Numbered from the stretch's first letter, positions 1 to 8,955 are shown. The stretch: 40,673 nucleotides of DNA from an uncultured Dorea sp. (GCA_900543415.1 UQRE01000025.1:1-40673), one strand, 5' to 3'. Numbers and translations: made by a program. Notes: generated by a model from the sequence alone, not told the origin.

Positions 1-76
1 CCAGTAACCACAAGGGATACAGCGATTTTTTCTCTTCCTAACTGTCAAAGATGGGACTGTATATAATACTATCTTA

Positions 77-1489
77 TTACATGAAGATATTCAATACCAG
101 AACTTCTACAACACCCACTGCCCATGCAATCGTAGATGTCACAGACCATACTTTCAACTGATCTTTCGCCTCGCTTACTCCAAGAGTTCTGTTTACCACC
201 CAGAAGTAGCTGTCGTTGAAGTATCCAAAGAATAGAGAACCTACACAACATGCAATCGCTCCAAGAAGCGGGCTTGCTCCTGATGCAATGATGATCGGTG
301 CAGAAATACTTGCTGCTGTTGTCATTGCAACTGTTCCTGAACCCTGAATGAAACGCATTGCTGTAGAGATCAGTAACGGAAGAACAACGATCGGAATTGC
401 TGTCTGTGCAAGACCTTCTGCCATAAAATTACCAAGACCGGAATCTTTAATAATCTGTCCAAGAGCTCCGCCTCCACCAGTAACCAGCATGATGATACCT
501 GCAGACATCATACCTTTTTCCATTTCACTAAGACATGTGTGTCTGTCTAACTTTCTTCCAAGTGTAAAGATTGCTACTAAAAGACCGATACCAACTGCAA
601 CGATTGGCTGTCCAAGGAAGATCAGGATTTCCATGATTCCTGTTGTCGCACCGACTGCTGTTGCAACTGTGTTGATCAGGATTAATACGATTGGAACTAA
701 TAATGGCATAAAGGATTCTAATGCTCCTGGCACACCACTCATATCCATTGCAAATGCTCCGTCGTAATCCGGCTCACGATATGGAGCTTCTACAACCTCT
801 CCATCCTCGTTCGGAATGCGATAATATTTCTTTGATAAGTACAGTCTTGAATATGCGATACAAGCAATTGTCATCGGAAGCGCAAGAACAATTGTCAAAA
901 GAATAAAGCTTCCTACATCAATTCCAAAGATACCGCAGACTCCAAGCGGGCCCGGTGTTGGCGGTACTAAGGAATGTGTAATTACAAGTCCTGCTGCCAA
1001 TGCTACTCCAAGTCCAATAAATGACTTCTTAGTCGCTCTGGAAATCGCCTTTGCAATCGGCGCAAGCACTACGAATCCAGAATCACAGAAAATCGGAATA
1101 GATACAAGGAATCCTGTCAGCGCCAGAGCTTCCTCTTCTCTCTTCTTACCAAACAGTTTCAAGAATGTATAAGCCATTCTCTTTGCTGCTCCGGTCACTT
1201 CAAAGATCTGTCCCATCATAACACCGAAACCGATGATAATACCGATACTTCCAAGTGTTCCACCAAACCCTGATGTAATCGAATTGACAATACCAAACGT
1301 CTTCTCAACGCCATCCACTTCAATCGTTGTGTTGAGTAACGGCATACCGCCAACAACTCCAACAATCACTGTACAGATGATCAATGCCAGAAATGCCTGT
1401 ACCTTTGTTTTCAATACCAAGAATATCAGGACCGCAATACCAATTGCCAGACCAATTAACATTCTCTCTCCACTAAGCCCATTTACCAT
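77..1489 (-). CDS. GntP family permease, probable four-carbon acid sugar importer
   Basis: This 470-residue, very hydrophobic protein has the GntP (gluconate:H+ symporter) layout: many membrane segments from residue 9 to the C-terminus and the family motif VPPTPGPLG around residue 175. GntP proteins import sugar acids with protons. It is the last gene of the minus-strand tetronate cluster, 27 bp after the pdxA-like gene, so its substrate is inferred to be threonate, erythronate or a related C4 acid rather than gluconate. The start is an ATG preceded by a purine-rich AAAGAGGAGG-like region. The length is normal for the family. No terminator is clear in the 76 bp that follow. The family call is firm; the substrate is inferred from neighbours. 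Confidence 0.9.
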   Translation of the reverse strand: MVNGLSGERMLIGLAIGIAVLIFLVLKTKVQAFLALIICTVIVGVVGGMPLLNTTIEVDGVEKTFGIVNSITSGFGGTLGSIGIIIGFGVMMGQIFEVTGAAKRMAYTFLKLFGKKREEEALALTGFLVSIPIFCDSGFVVLAPIAKAISRATKKSFIGLGVALAAGLVITHSLVPPTPGPLGVCGIFGIDVGSFILLTIVLALPMTIACIAYSRLYLSKKYYRIPNEDGEVVEAPYREPDYDGAFAMDMSGVPGALESFMPLLVPIVLILINTVATAVGATTGIMEILIFLGQPIVAVGIGLLVAIFTLGRKLDRHTCLSEMEKGMMSAGIIMLVTGGGGALGQIIKDSGLGNFMAEGLAQTAIPIVVLPLLISTAMRFIQGSGTVAMTTAASISAPIIIASGASPLLGAIACCVGSLFFGYFNDSYFWVVNRTLGVSEAKDQLKVWSVTSTIAWAVGVVEVLVLNIFM

Positions 1490-1516
1490 AGTAGACCTCC
1501 TCTTTTTCCTTTTTTA

Positions 1517-2515
1517 CTATTTTGTAAAGTTTGGTGCATATTTTGCCGCCAGTAAAATAGCTTCGATCATGCTGACCGCACTTACGATTCCTTTTCCCGC
1601 AATGTCGAATGCCGTTCCGTGATCTACGGAAGTCCGTAAGATCGGCATTCCATTTGTAATCGCAATGGTCTTCTCAAAGTCCAGCGTTTTCGTTGCGATG
1701 TGTCCCTGATCATGATACAGCGATAATACACTATTATATCTGCCCTGCGCTGCCTGATGGAACACGGAATCTGCCCCGATCGGTCCTACAACTTTATATC
1801 CTTCTGCCTGAAGCTTCTCTATAGCCGGCATGATTTCATTGACTTCTTCCCATCCAAAAAGTCCATGCTCTCCACTGTGAGGATTCAATCCTGCAATCGC
1901 CATTGTTCCGTCTGTCACTCCCAGTTTTTCCAGAGCTTTCATACAACGCTTTACATAATCAATGATTCTGTCTTTCGTGATCATGTCCAGCATTTCTCTT
2001 AAAGACACATGTCTTGTCAGGAAGAACACGCGCATTCCGTTCGTCTCAAACATCGTCAACGGATCTTCTGTCCCCGTAAGCGCTCCGAAGATTTCTGTGT
2101 GTCCGATGTAGTTGATACCTCCCGCACGTAAGGATTCTTTGTTGATCGGTGTCGTTGCAACAGCATCTACTTTGCCTTCATTGGCAAGCTCAATACACTT
2201 TGCAATATATTCATATGCGGCTTTACCGCACATTCCATTGACTTTGCCAAATTCAAATTTGGCCATGTCAACATTGCCAAGATCAATCAGATTCAGGATT
2301 CCCTTACGGTAATCTCCCTCCTCTGGCTCTGAGATCACGTGAACAGTTAAATCTTCACCGACAATCTTAATAGCATTTTCTATGATTGTCTTATCTCCGA
2401 CAATCACACAATCCGCCGCCTCGAACACATCTCCTGATGCAACAGATTTTGCTACGATCTCCGGTCCAACTCCTGCCGGATCCCCAATAGGTACTGCAAT
2501 TAATGGTTTTTTCAT
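1517..2515 (-). CDS. PdxA2-like 4-phosphoerythronate/4-phosphothreonate dehydrogenase
   Basis: The 332-residue protein belongs to the PdxA family. It has the N-terminal IGDPAGVGPEI motif, the GHTEIFG metal-region motif and the LYHDQGHIATK histidine motif near the C-terminus. PdxA itself oxidises 4-hydroxythreonine phosphate in vitamin B6 synthesis. The PdxA2 subfamily next to DUF1537 kinases instead oxidises and decarboxylates 4-phospho-threonate or -erythronate to dihydroxyacetone phosphate. The context (kinase gene 30 bp upstream, GntP permease downstream) favours the catabolic role. No other B6 gene is in the window. It ends 27 bp before the permease, which indicates co-transcription. Confidence 0.88.
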   Translation of the reverse strand: MKKPLIAVPIGDPAGVGPEIVAKSVASGDVFEAADCVIVGDKTIIENAIKIVGEDLTVHVISEPEEGDYRKGILNLIDLGNVDMAKFEFGKVNGMCGKAAYEYIAKCIELANEGKVDAVATTPINKESLRAGGINYIGHTEIFGALTGTEDPLTMFETNGMRVFFLTRHVSLREMLDMITKDRIIDYVKRCMKALEKLGVTDGTMAIAGLNPHSGEHGLFGWEEVNEIMPAIEKLQAEGYKVVGPIGADSVFHQAAQGRYNSVLSLYHDQGHIATKTLDFEKTIAITNGMPILRTSVDHGTAFDIAGKGIVSAVSMIEAILLAAKYAPNFTK

Positions 2516-2545
2516 AACGTCTCATCCTTTCTTGATAAATATAGA

Positions 2546-3850
2546 TTAAATGTATAATTTTTCTTTCAAATAAGTAACACAGCGGTTAATCGCGTCTCTT
2601 CCGCCTTGGCTACCGCCTTTTGTAATAATGTGCACGCCTTCAAACTGTCCCTTTAAGAACTGCCCGTACGCCGCCAGCGGAAGGACTTCGTCCATCAGAC
2701 TTAATCCGGCTGTCTCAAATTTCTGACATACTGCAACTGTTACGTCACCGCCACTTGTATAAAGTCCTTTAAATGTCGGTTCTGCCTTAAAAATTCGATA
2801 AGTAATCTCCGCAAAAGCACGGTTAATCTTTCCTGTCACCTCATCCAGGGAGCACTGATAACGTTCCATATAAGGCGCAAAATCAATTCGATTCTCCGGA
2901 TAAATCCCATCTCCTGTAACCGTGGATATGACGTTTCTGTCACATTCATCCAAAATTTCCTTTGTCACACGGGCAATTTCCAGTTCTCTTCTTTCATCAC
3001 TTTCCAGAAGTTCTCTTGTCTTAACAAATACGTTATGTGTTCTCTGGGATAACCACAACTCTTCCATCTGTACCGTTGTATTTGGATTTACACTGCCTAC
3101 AACCGCCAAAATCTTATTCTTTTCTTTTTTTTGCGTCGGCACAATCTGCTTTCTTGACAAAGTTGCCGTAAAGACACCCGGATCTACTGCAACAACCTTT
3201 AACCCGCTTGTAATCACTGCGTCTGCGATCAAATCTAAATCTTCCTGCGTTACACAGTCCAAAGTGATAATTCTGCTTCCAGATTTCACACAATCATTCA
3301 TGAGGTTTGCCAGATAATGTTTTCCATGCATTAAATCTTTCATATAAATAGAAGATACTTGATATTTGCTTTGTTCGCGGAATAACACTTCTACCTCTGA
3401 CACTTTTACCGGTGTCTTGGGATCAATTGCAATATTCGTCTTATGAAGCGGAATTCCATCTACCAGCATATACCCGCCGATCACAATTCTCCCAGAAGAC
3501 GGAAAACAAGGCGCCACAATGGCTACATAATCTTCTCCCAAACAGTCCAGCATAGCATCTGTCTCACTTCCCAGATTGCCTCTCAACGTACTGTCAATTC
3601 TCTTAGCGTATACTTTTACTTCATCATTTTTTAAAAGGTTACATACATTATGTACACGGTTATATGCAATCTGTGCATCTACTCCACGACTGTCCGTCGG
3701 ATACAGAACACAATCACAATCAGATAATGTAGAAAGTTCAATCCTCTCGGCATTCATAACCGTATAAGCTTTGTAATTCATTTTTTTCAGAAGTACACCA
3801 GTGGCATTCGCCCCTGTCAGATCATCTGCTATCACAACACACTGCGGCAT
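2546..3850 (-). CDS. Four-carbon acid sugar kinase (DUF1537), DtnK-like
   Basis: This is a 434-residue DUF1537 protein. Visible family motifs are the N-terminal IADDLTGA (residues 7-14), RIDSTLRGNLG near residue 105, and C-terminal TSGGDVTVA and KGGSQGG, which contribute to ATP binding. Characterised members (DtnK, OtnK, DenK) phosphorylate the 4-hydroxyl of D-threonate, 3-oxo-tetronate or erythronate. It sits directly before the pdxA2-like gene, the standard D-threonate/D-erythronate pair. An internal promoter lies upstream (3898-3926), so this kinase, the dehydrogenase and the permease can form their own transcript. The exact stereoisomer cannot be read from sequence. Confidence 0.85.
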   Translation of the reverse strand: MPQCVVIADDLTGANATGVLLKKMNYKAYTVMNAERIELSTLSDCDCVLYPTDSRGVDAQIAYNRVHNVCNLLKNDEVKVYAKRIDSTLRGNLGSETDAMLDCLGEDYVAIVAPCFPSSGRIVIGGYMLVDGIPLHKTNIAIDPKTPVKVSEVEVLFREQSKYQVSSIYMKDLMHGKHYLANLMNDCVKSGSRIITLDCVTQEDLDLIADAVITSGLKVVAVDPGVFTATLSRKQIVPTQKKEKNKILAVVGSVNPNTTVQMEELWLSQRTHNVFVKTRELLESDERRELEIARVTKEILDECDRNVISTVTGDGIYPENRIDFAPYMERYQCSLDEVTGKINRAFAEITYRIFKAEPTFKGLYTSGGDVTVAVCQKFETAGLSLMDEVLPLAAYGQFLKGQFEGVHIITKGGSQGGRDAINRCVTYLKEKLYI

Positions 3851-3897
3851 AATCTTTTGTCTCCTTTCGCACGTATGTTACGTTCATTTATGTTCGT

Positions 3898-3926
3898 ATT
3901 GTACTCCTTTTGTTTATTTTTGTCAA
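3898..3926 (-). promoter_or_regulatory. Internal promoter of the tetronate cluster
   Basis: On the minus strand a -35 TTGACA (3921-3926) is followed after exactly 17 bp by a -10 TACAAT (3898-3903). It lies in the 128-bp gap between the two kinase genes. Just downstream, at about 3872-3897, are repeated TGTTACGTTCAT and TATGTTCGTAT-like elements on the plus strand, which could bind a regulator, for example of the DeoR type. No terminator is visible in the gap. Confidence 0.6.
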
Positions 3927-3978
3927 TATAATCTATTTTTTATCAATCTTTTTCCACTAATTGCACAATATAATGTTA

Positions 3979-5403
3979 TTATTTGTTCATTAGGACTTCT
4001 ACCGCCTCTTTCAATGTAGAAATTTCTCCTACATTTCCAGGGAAGATCACATATGGCGTCAGAGGGAACTTACTTTCCTCTCCTGTCTGCCATACCGGAA
4101 TTCCCGGTTTAATCTGTCCAAGTACATTTGCCTTTTTCACTGCCAACGCTTTTGTTCCCACGTCACTGGATGTAATACCACCTTTTGCAATAACAAAACT
4201 TGGTGTAATGCTCAGTCTGCCAACCAGTGCCTGTACTGCATCAGAAATTTTTACAGACAAACGAAGTTCATCTTCCTTATCTCCTGTATCTGCTGTAATC
4301 AAAACACGTGTTGTATAACAACATACAGTTTTACCTGCTCTGATACATTCTTCCTCTTTGTCAAGACATCTCTGAACTTCAGCTTCAAATGCCGCATCAT
4401 CTTTCACCAATGTTGCATCCAGTTCGATAAATTCAATGTCTTTTAGTTCTTTTAAACATTCAACCTGCTTCGTTGTCTTATCTGTGTGAGAACCTACTAC
4501 AACGATTCCACCATTTGTCGTCTCTTTCACTACCATCTGTTCTCTGGTAAGAAGCGGTTGGTCTGTAACTGCTCCCATCACCTTTACGATTGCAGCGGCT
4601 GTACGGAACATAAATACTTTTCCTTTTGCCATCGCGCGATAGAGTGCGACACAAAATACCTTTACATCTGCATAATCAACTGCATTTACAATGATTTTAT
4701 TGAAATCTTTTACTTCCATTAACTGTGCTTCGATCTTATCGATATCCATATTATGGATGTCTTCCAAAGAAATACAGGTTACATCTGATGCCTTATATTC
4801 CCCTTTTGTCTTCTCCTCAATATATTCCGGCATGGTATACGCTGTATAACCAAAAGTTTTATCTTTTGCAAACTCTGTTTCATTTGCCGGAACCAGTTCT
4901 TCGCCGTATTTTACATAGTGTACATTATCAATGGTAAATCTTCCGCCCTCTTTAAAGAACGGGCACATCACTTCTCCATCAATCGTCTTTCCTGTATTCT
5001 TCTCATAATCAGCTTTTAAAAGCTGTGTTTCCAACGGATAATGTCCACGCAGTGTACTGTCGCTTCTGCTGATAAAGATATATTCTTTTCCTGTCTCTCT
5101 TGCCACTTCATCTACGACTTCCGCGATCTCATGGTGTGCTTTTGTTGTCTGCTCTTCTGTAAATCCGCGGGAATTTGTCAACACATAAAACAGGTTGTTC
5201 TCCTCTTCAAACCCCTGACGGATACTGTCTTTGTCCCAGTTTGTGTACACGGAAATGTCATGAACCGTCTGAACTCCTGTCGGATCATCATCCAGTACAA
5301 CAATCTTCTTATTGTTTGCCTCTATCTCTTTTTTCAGAAGGCTATCGATGTACACTTCATCAATTTTCTGAAAAGATGTTAATATCTCTGCACTGATTGC
5401 CAT
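3979..5403 (-). CDS. Four-carbon acid sugar kinase (DUF1537), second paralogue
   Basis: This 474-residue protein is a second DUF1537 kinase, longer than its neighbour. It carries VLDDDPTGVQ near residue 37, SRSDSTLRGH near residue 112, and the C-terminal AKGGITSSDVG nucleotide-binding motif. The first motif variant (DDDPTG instead of ADDLTG) separates it from the 434-residue paralogue, so the two probably act on different C4 acids. It lies 30 bp downstream of the LtnD-like dehydrogenase gene. That pairing resembles the L-threonate (ltnD/otnK) pathway, but no OtnC aldolase or OtnI isomerase gene is present in this window. Confidence 0.85.
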   Translation of the reverse strand: MAISAEILTSFQKIDEVYIDSLLKKEIEANNKKIVVLDDDPTGVQTVHDISVYTNWDKDSIRQGFEEENNLFYVLTNSRGFTEEQTTKAHHEIAEVVDEVARETGKEYIFISRSDSTLRGHYPLETQLLKADYEKNTGKTIDGEVMCPFFKEGGRFTIDNVHYVKYGEELVPANETEFAKDKTFGYTAYTMPEYIEEKTKGEYKASDVTCISLEDIHNMDIDKIEAQLMEVKDFNKIIVNAVDYADVKVFCVALYRAMAKGKVFMFRTAAAIVKVMGAVTDQPLLTREQMVVKETTNGGIVVVGSHTDKTTKQVECLKELKDIEFIELDATLVKDDAAFEAEVQRCLDKEEECIRAGKTVCCYTTRVLITADTGDKEDELRLSVKISDAVQALVGRLSITPSFVIAKGGITSSDVGTKALAVKKANVLGQIKPGIPVWQTGEESKFPLTPYVIFPGNVGEISTLKEAVEVLMNK

Positions 5404-5433
5404 ATCTGCATCCTCCTTGTCTCTTCCTTCTGC

Positions 5434-6321
5434 CTAGTCAAATTTTTTCACTTCTACGTCTGCCAGTTTCTCAAAGTATTGTACGATTCCGCCGTGGTCA
5501 TCATTCATGTGTCCATGAATCTTAAGTGTCTGAAGAATTTCATAAAGCTGAGCAGTATAAGGAATCGGAACATCAATCGCGTGCGCCGTATTCACTACAT
5601 TTTTAATATCTTTGTGATTGATACGGATTGGTCCGCCCGGTTTGAAATTACGCTCTACAATCATCGGAATCTTCGCGTCAAGCACTGCACTTCCCGCAAG
5701 ACCTCCACGGATTGCCCCATATACTTTCTGCGGATCTGCTCCTGCTTTTGCTGCCAGTACAAATGCTTCTGATACGACTGCGATTGTGTTGTTCACGATA
5801 ATCTGATTTGCAAGCTTGGTCACACTTCCACTTCCGGATTCACCGATCAACAGCGCAGAAGATCCCAAAATATCAAAATATTCTTTCAGAGCATGAAAGT
5901 CTTTCTCGTCGCCGCCTGCCATAATTGCAAGTGTTCCTGCAATAGCTCCTGGTTCGCCGCCGGATACCGGTGCATCTACAAAACCAACTCCCTGCTCTTT
6001 CAGTCTTGCATAGCATTCTTTGGATTCAACCGGTGTAACAGAGCTCATATCACACACAATGCTTCCTTCTTTCAAGGTAGATGCAACTCCGTTCTCATCA
6101 AATAAAATAGACTTTACAATATCTCCGCTTGGAACAATAACGAACACAACATCGCAGGTAGCTCCGATTTCTGCGTAACTTCCTTCGGTTGCTCCTGCTG
6201 CGACTACATCAGCAACCGCCTCTTTGTTTAAATCTGTTACAACAAGATCAACACCTGCTTTTACCATGTTTTTTGCCATTGGTCTTCCCATAATTCCAAG
6301 TCCGATAAATCCTACTTTCAT
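5434..6321 (-). CDS. NAD(P)-dependent beta-hydroxyacid dehydrogenase (LtnD/GarR-like)
   Basis: This 295-residue protein is a 3-hydroxyisobutyrate/tartronate-semialdehyde reductase family member. The N-terminal Rossmann motif GFIGLGIMGRPMAKNM (from residue 4), the substrate loop DAPVSGGEPGA and the catalytic-lysine region GSVTKLANQ are all present. Family members reduce tartronate semialdehyde or oxidise sugar acids such as L-threonate at C2. It is first in the tetronate operon, directly behind the GntR-operator promoter, so an LtnD role is inferred. Generic annotation as 2-hydroxy-3-oxopropionate reductase is the alternative. The start has a GAAAGGAAG ribosome binding site. Confidence 0.85.
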   Translation of the reverse strand: MKVGFIGLGIMGRPMAKNMVKAGVDLVVTDLNKEAVADVVAAGATEGSYAEIGATCDVVFVIVPSGDIVKSILFDENGVASTLKEGSIVCDMSSVTPVESKECYARLKEQGVGFVDAPVSGGEPGAIAGTLAIMAGGDEKDFHALKEYFDILGSSALLIGESGSGSVTKLANQIIVNNTIAVVSEAFVLAAKAGADPQKVYGAIRGGLAGSAVLDAKIPMIVERNFKPGGPIRINHKDIKNVVNTAHAIDVPIPYTAQLYEILQTLKIHGHMNDDHGGIVQYFEKLADVEVKKFD

Positions 6322-6402
6322 ACTTCTTACTTCCTTTCTTTTGAAATTGTTTGTTTCTGTTTTTTCTGAAATAATCCGTTCATTATTTCGTTTTCTAACT
6401 TC

Positions 6403-6431
6403 ACTTTACTACACACCGGTATACCGGTCAA
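6403..6431 (-). promoter_or_regulatory. Tetronate operon promoter with GntR operator palindrome
   Basis: On the minus strand, -35 TTGACC (6426-6431) and -10 TAAAGT (6403-6408) are separated by 17 bp. The spacer and the -35 contain the perfect 14-bp palindrome ACCGGTATACCGGT (6415-6428), whose GGTATACC core has the size and symmetry of FCD-type GntR operators. A bound repressor would cover the -35. The neighbouring divergent gene encodes exactly such a regulator. Confidence 0.7.
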
Positions 6432-6566
6432 TAGATTGTTTCTCTTTCTCCCTTTTCTACATAATTCACCCCTTATTTTTGTGCAAAATTAATATATCTA
6501 TATCTTCCTATTCGTTATTTTCTTAACACAATATACAATTTTTTCATTTCTTTTATCAACGTGATA

Positions 6567-6595
6567 TTGACCGTTTTTCTCGTTTATTGTATGAT
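6567..6595 (+). promoter_or_regulatory. gntR promoter
   Basis: On the plus strand, TTGACC (6567-6572) is followed after 17 bp by TATGAT (6590-6595), about 90 bp ahead of the regulator's start codon. No copy of the 14-bp palindrome overlaps it. Confidence 0.55.
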
Positions 6596-6684
6596 ATTCT
6601 TGTAAAAACACTTCATTTTTCTATTGTTTTTACAGGATCTTTGTTAAAAAAATATTTATCCGAACAATGTTAAGGAGTTTGCAT

Positions 6685-7329
6685 ATGATACCATTAAACG
6701 AACAGGCATACCGTCATTTACAACATATGATCCTCACCGATCAATTATCCTATCAGGAAATCTATTCCGAGACAAAACTTTCTAAAGAGCTTGGCATTTC
6801 CCGCACCCCGTTTCGAGATGCGATCCACAGACTTGCACAGGAAGGTTATATTGATATCATCCCCAGCAAGGGCTTTACGCTCCACCAACTGACAAAACAG
6901 GATGTTGATGAAACCTTTCAGATTCGTTCTGCCCTGGAATGTTACTGTACGCTCCAAATTACCCGTTCCTACGAAAGCCGAAATTCAAAAAAACTATTCC
7001 GTGAACTTGATTTTATTATGGAATGTCTAAAAGAAATTTTAGAAACCACAAAGTCCATTGAAGAATTCAGCGAATATGATTTTCAATTTCACACAAAAAT
7101 CATTGAATATCTGCATAACGAACAATTCGCCTCTGTCTTTGCCACTTTTATGTACCGGATGAGAAGGCTTGCAGCGTTATCTCTATCCCACAAGGGGCGT
7201 ATGGAAGATACTTACCAAGAACATATGAATATCTTAAATGCTATGAAACAAGGCGATACGGAACATATTTATGAAATTACTTTGAAACATATGGAAGTTC
7301 CAAGAGGAATTAATTTGGAAGACCTGTAA
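6685..7329 (+). CDS. GntR family transcriptional regulator (FCD domain)
   Basis: The protein of about 214 residues has an N-terminal winged helix (YSETKLSKELGISRTPFRDAIHRL) and a C-terminal all-helical FCD ligand-binding domain. The start is placed at 6685 because AAGGAG at 6672-6677 sits 7 bp ahead of that ATG; an in-frame ATG at 6667 lies upstream of this site and has no ribosome binding site. FCD regulators usually repress catabolic operons for sugar acids and are released by the substrate. It is divergent from the tetronate operon, whose promoter holds a palindrome, so it is inferred to be its regulator. Confidence 0.88.
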   Translation: MIPLNEQAYRHLQHMILTDQLSYQEIYSETKLSKELGISRTPFRDAIHRLAQEGYIDIIPSKGFTLHQLTKQDVDETFQIRSALECYCTLQITRSYESRNSKKLFRELDFIMECLKEILETTKSIEEFSEYDFQFHTKIIEYLHNEQFASVFATFMYRMRRLAALSLSHKGRMEDTYQEHMNILNAMKQGDTEHIYEITLKHMEVPRGINLEDL

Positions 7330-7337
7330 AACTTTTG

Positions 7338-7366
7338 TTGCCATGTCTTCTTTTCTATGTTACTAT
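7338..7366 (+). promoter_or_regulatory. Promoter of the flavin reductase gene
   Basis: TTGCCA (7338-7343) and TACTAT (7361-7366) are separated by 17 bp, about 50 bp ahead of the start codon at 7413. The match is partial. Confidence 0.45.
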
Positions 7367-7412
7367 ATATATTAGTAATTATTCCTATTTTATTTTTGAT
7401 CGGAGGTATCTT

Positions 7413-7916
7413 ATGAACAAACAAGCATTTCGAAACTTATCTTATGGTGTATATATTGTGTCCACAATGGATCAGGAGCGTCCTACCGGATGTACTGCCA
7501 ACAGTGCCATGCAGGTAACTTCATCTCCTGCAACCATTGCAGTCAGTATCAATCATGACAATTATACCAATTCCTGTATAGACAAATCCGGTGTCTTTGC
7601 CATTTCCATCCTGTCTGAGGAATCAGATTCCACGCTGATCGGACGCTTCGGCTTCATGTCCGGCAGAGATATGGATAAATTCGATGGAATTAACTACTCT
7701 GTCAAAGAAGGGGTTCCGGTGATTGACGATGCCTGTGCATACATTGTCTGCAAGGTGGTTGACCGGATGGAGACTTCCTCACACACTGTCTTTTTAGGTG
7801 AGGTAATTGACGCTGACACTTTGAAATCAGCTCCGCCTATGACTTATGCTTATTACCACAATGTCATCAAAGGGAAAAGCCCTAAAAATGCACCAACCTA
7901 TCTGCCAGAAGACTAG
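7413..7916 (+). CDS. Flavin reductase-like domain protein
   Basis: This 167-residue protein is a flavin reductase family (FMN-binding split barrel) member: YGVYIVSTMDQERPTGCTANSAMQVT near the N-terminus, then SPATIAVSI and a FAISILSEE strand-helix region. Such proteins bind FMN and reduce flavins or partner proteins, often fused to rubredoxin in anaerobes; no rubredoxin domain is present here. The start at 7413 follows CGGAGG with 6 bp spacing; the longer open frame from 7335 has no start signal. The endonuclease IV gene follows 18 bp after its stop, so the two are probably co-transcribed. The physiological partner is unknown. Confidence 0.85.
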   Translation: MNKQAFRNLSYGVYIVSTMDQERPTGCTANSAMQVTSSPATIAVSINHDNYTNSCIDKSGVFAISILSEESDSTLIGRFGFMSGRDMDKFDGINYSVKEGVPVIDDACAYIVCKVVDRMETSSHTVFLGEVIDADTLKSAPPMTYAYYHNVIKGKSPKNAPTYLPED

Positions 7917-7934
7917 AAAGGAGTTTTCCATACT

Positions 7935-8840
7935 ATGATTTTAGGTTCACACGTAGGAATGAGCGGCAAAGATATGCTTCTTGGCTCTGCAAAAGAAGCC
8001 GTATCCTACGGTGCAGATACATTTATGTTCTATACCGGCGCTCCGCAAAATACAAGAAGAAAAGACATCTCAGAACTGAACATTGACGCTGCATGGAACT
8101 ATATGGAAACACACGGTATTCATGATATCGTTGTACATGCGCCTTATATCATCAATCTTGGGAATTCTGTAAAACCAGAGACATATGAACTGGCTGTTGA
8201 ATTTCTTGCGAAAGAAATCGAACGCACCGAGGCGTGCAAGAGTCGTACTTTGATTCTTCATCCCGGCGCTCATGTAGGAGCCGGAACAGACACCGGAATA
8301 AAACAGGTCATTCAAGGACTCAACGAAGTGCTGACCAGAGACACGAATCTTTGTATTGCTCTTGAAACGATGGCTGGAAAAGGTTCCGAACTTGGGCGAA
8401 ACTTTGAAGAGCTAGCGCGTATTTACGATGGTGTCACTTATAACGAGAGGCTTCGGGTATGCTTCGACACCTGCCACACTCATGACAGTGGTTACGATAT
8501 CATCCATGATTTTGATGGCGTCATTGAAAATTTTGACCATCTTCTCGGGAAAGATCAGATTGCAGTCTTCCACATCAACGACAGCAAGAATATTTGCGGC
8601 GCCTCTAAAGACCGGCACGCTAATATCGGTTTTGGTGAGATTGGCTTTGATGCCCTCTCTTATATTGTCCACCATCCTGATTTTACAGATGTTCCAAAGA
8701 TTTTAGAGACGCCGTATGTCCCATCTCTCGTCAAAGAGAAAAAATCTTATGCGCCGTATAAGCATGAAATTGAAATGCTTCGTGCAGGCAGCTTTCAGCC
8801 CCAAATACAGGAGACAATCCTTGCTGAAAATGAAGGGTAA
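7935..8840 (+). CDS. nfo: Endonuclease IV (AP endonuclease)
   Basis: The 301-residue protein matches endonuclease IV from end to end. Motifs include GSHVGMSGKDML at the N-terminus, VVHAPYIINLGN, LILHPGAHVGAG, IALETMAGKGSELG, RVCFDTCHTHDSGYD and AVFHINDSKN, together supplying the His, Glu and Asp ligands of the trinuclear zinc site in a TIM barrel. It cleaves DNA 5' of abasic sites in base excision repair. It follows the flavin reductase gene in the same transcript and is followed by a terminator at 8891-8930. AGGAG lies about 11 bp before the ATG, slightly far but with no better start nearby. Confidence 0.95.
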   Translation: MILGSHVGMSGKDMLLGSAKEAVSYGADTFMFYTGAPQNTRRKDISELNIDAAWNYMETHGIHDIVVHAPYIINLGNSVKPETYELAVEFLAKEIERTEACKSRTLILHPGAHVGAGTDTGIKQVIQGLNEVLTRDTNLCIALETMAGKGSELGRNFEELARIYDGVTYNERLRVCFDTCHTHDSGYDIIHDFDGVIENFDHLLGKDQIAVFHINDSKNICGASKDRHANIGFGEIGFDALSYIVHHPDFTDVPKILETPYVPSLVKEKKSYAPYKHEIEMLRAGSFQPQIQETILAENEG

Positions 8841-8890
8841 GTCTCGTCGTTCACAAAATGAATATAGCCGTGAAAACATAAAAAGATTTT

Positions 8891-8930
8891 ATCAGACGAA
8901 CCTTCTCCCCGAAAGTTCGTCTGATTTTTT
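8891..8930 (+). terminator. Rho-independent terminator after nfo
   Basis: An 11-bp perfect stem (ATCAGACGAAC at 8891-8901 and its complement at 8915-8925) with a 13-base loop is followed directly by six T residues. It closes the flavin reductase-nfo transcript. Confidence 0.9.
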
Positions 8931-8955
8931 ATAATGCCGGAAAACTTTTTCTTTC

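Noticed and set aside
8716..8934. Plus-strand frame overlapping the end of nfo
   Set aside because: It overlaps nfo in another frame and runs through the terminator hairpin.
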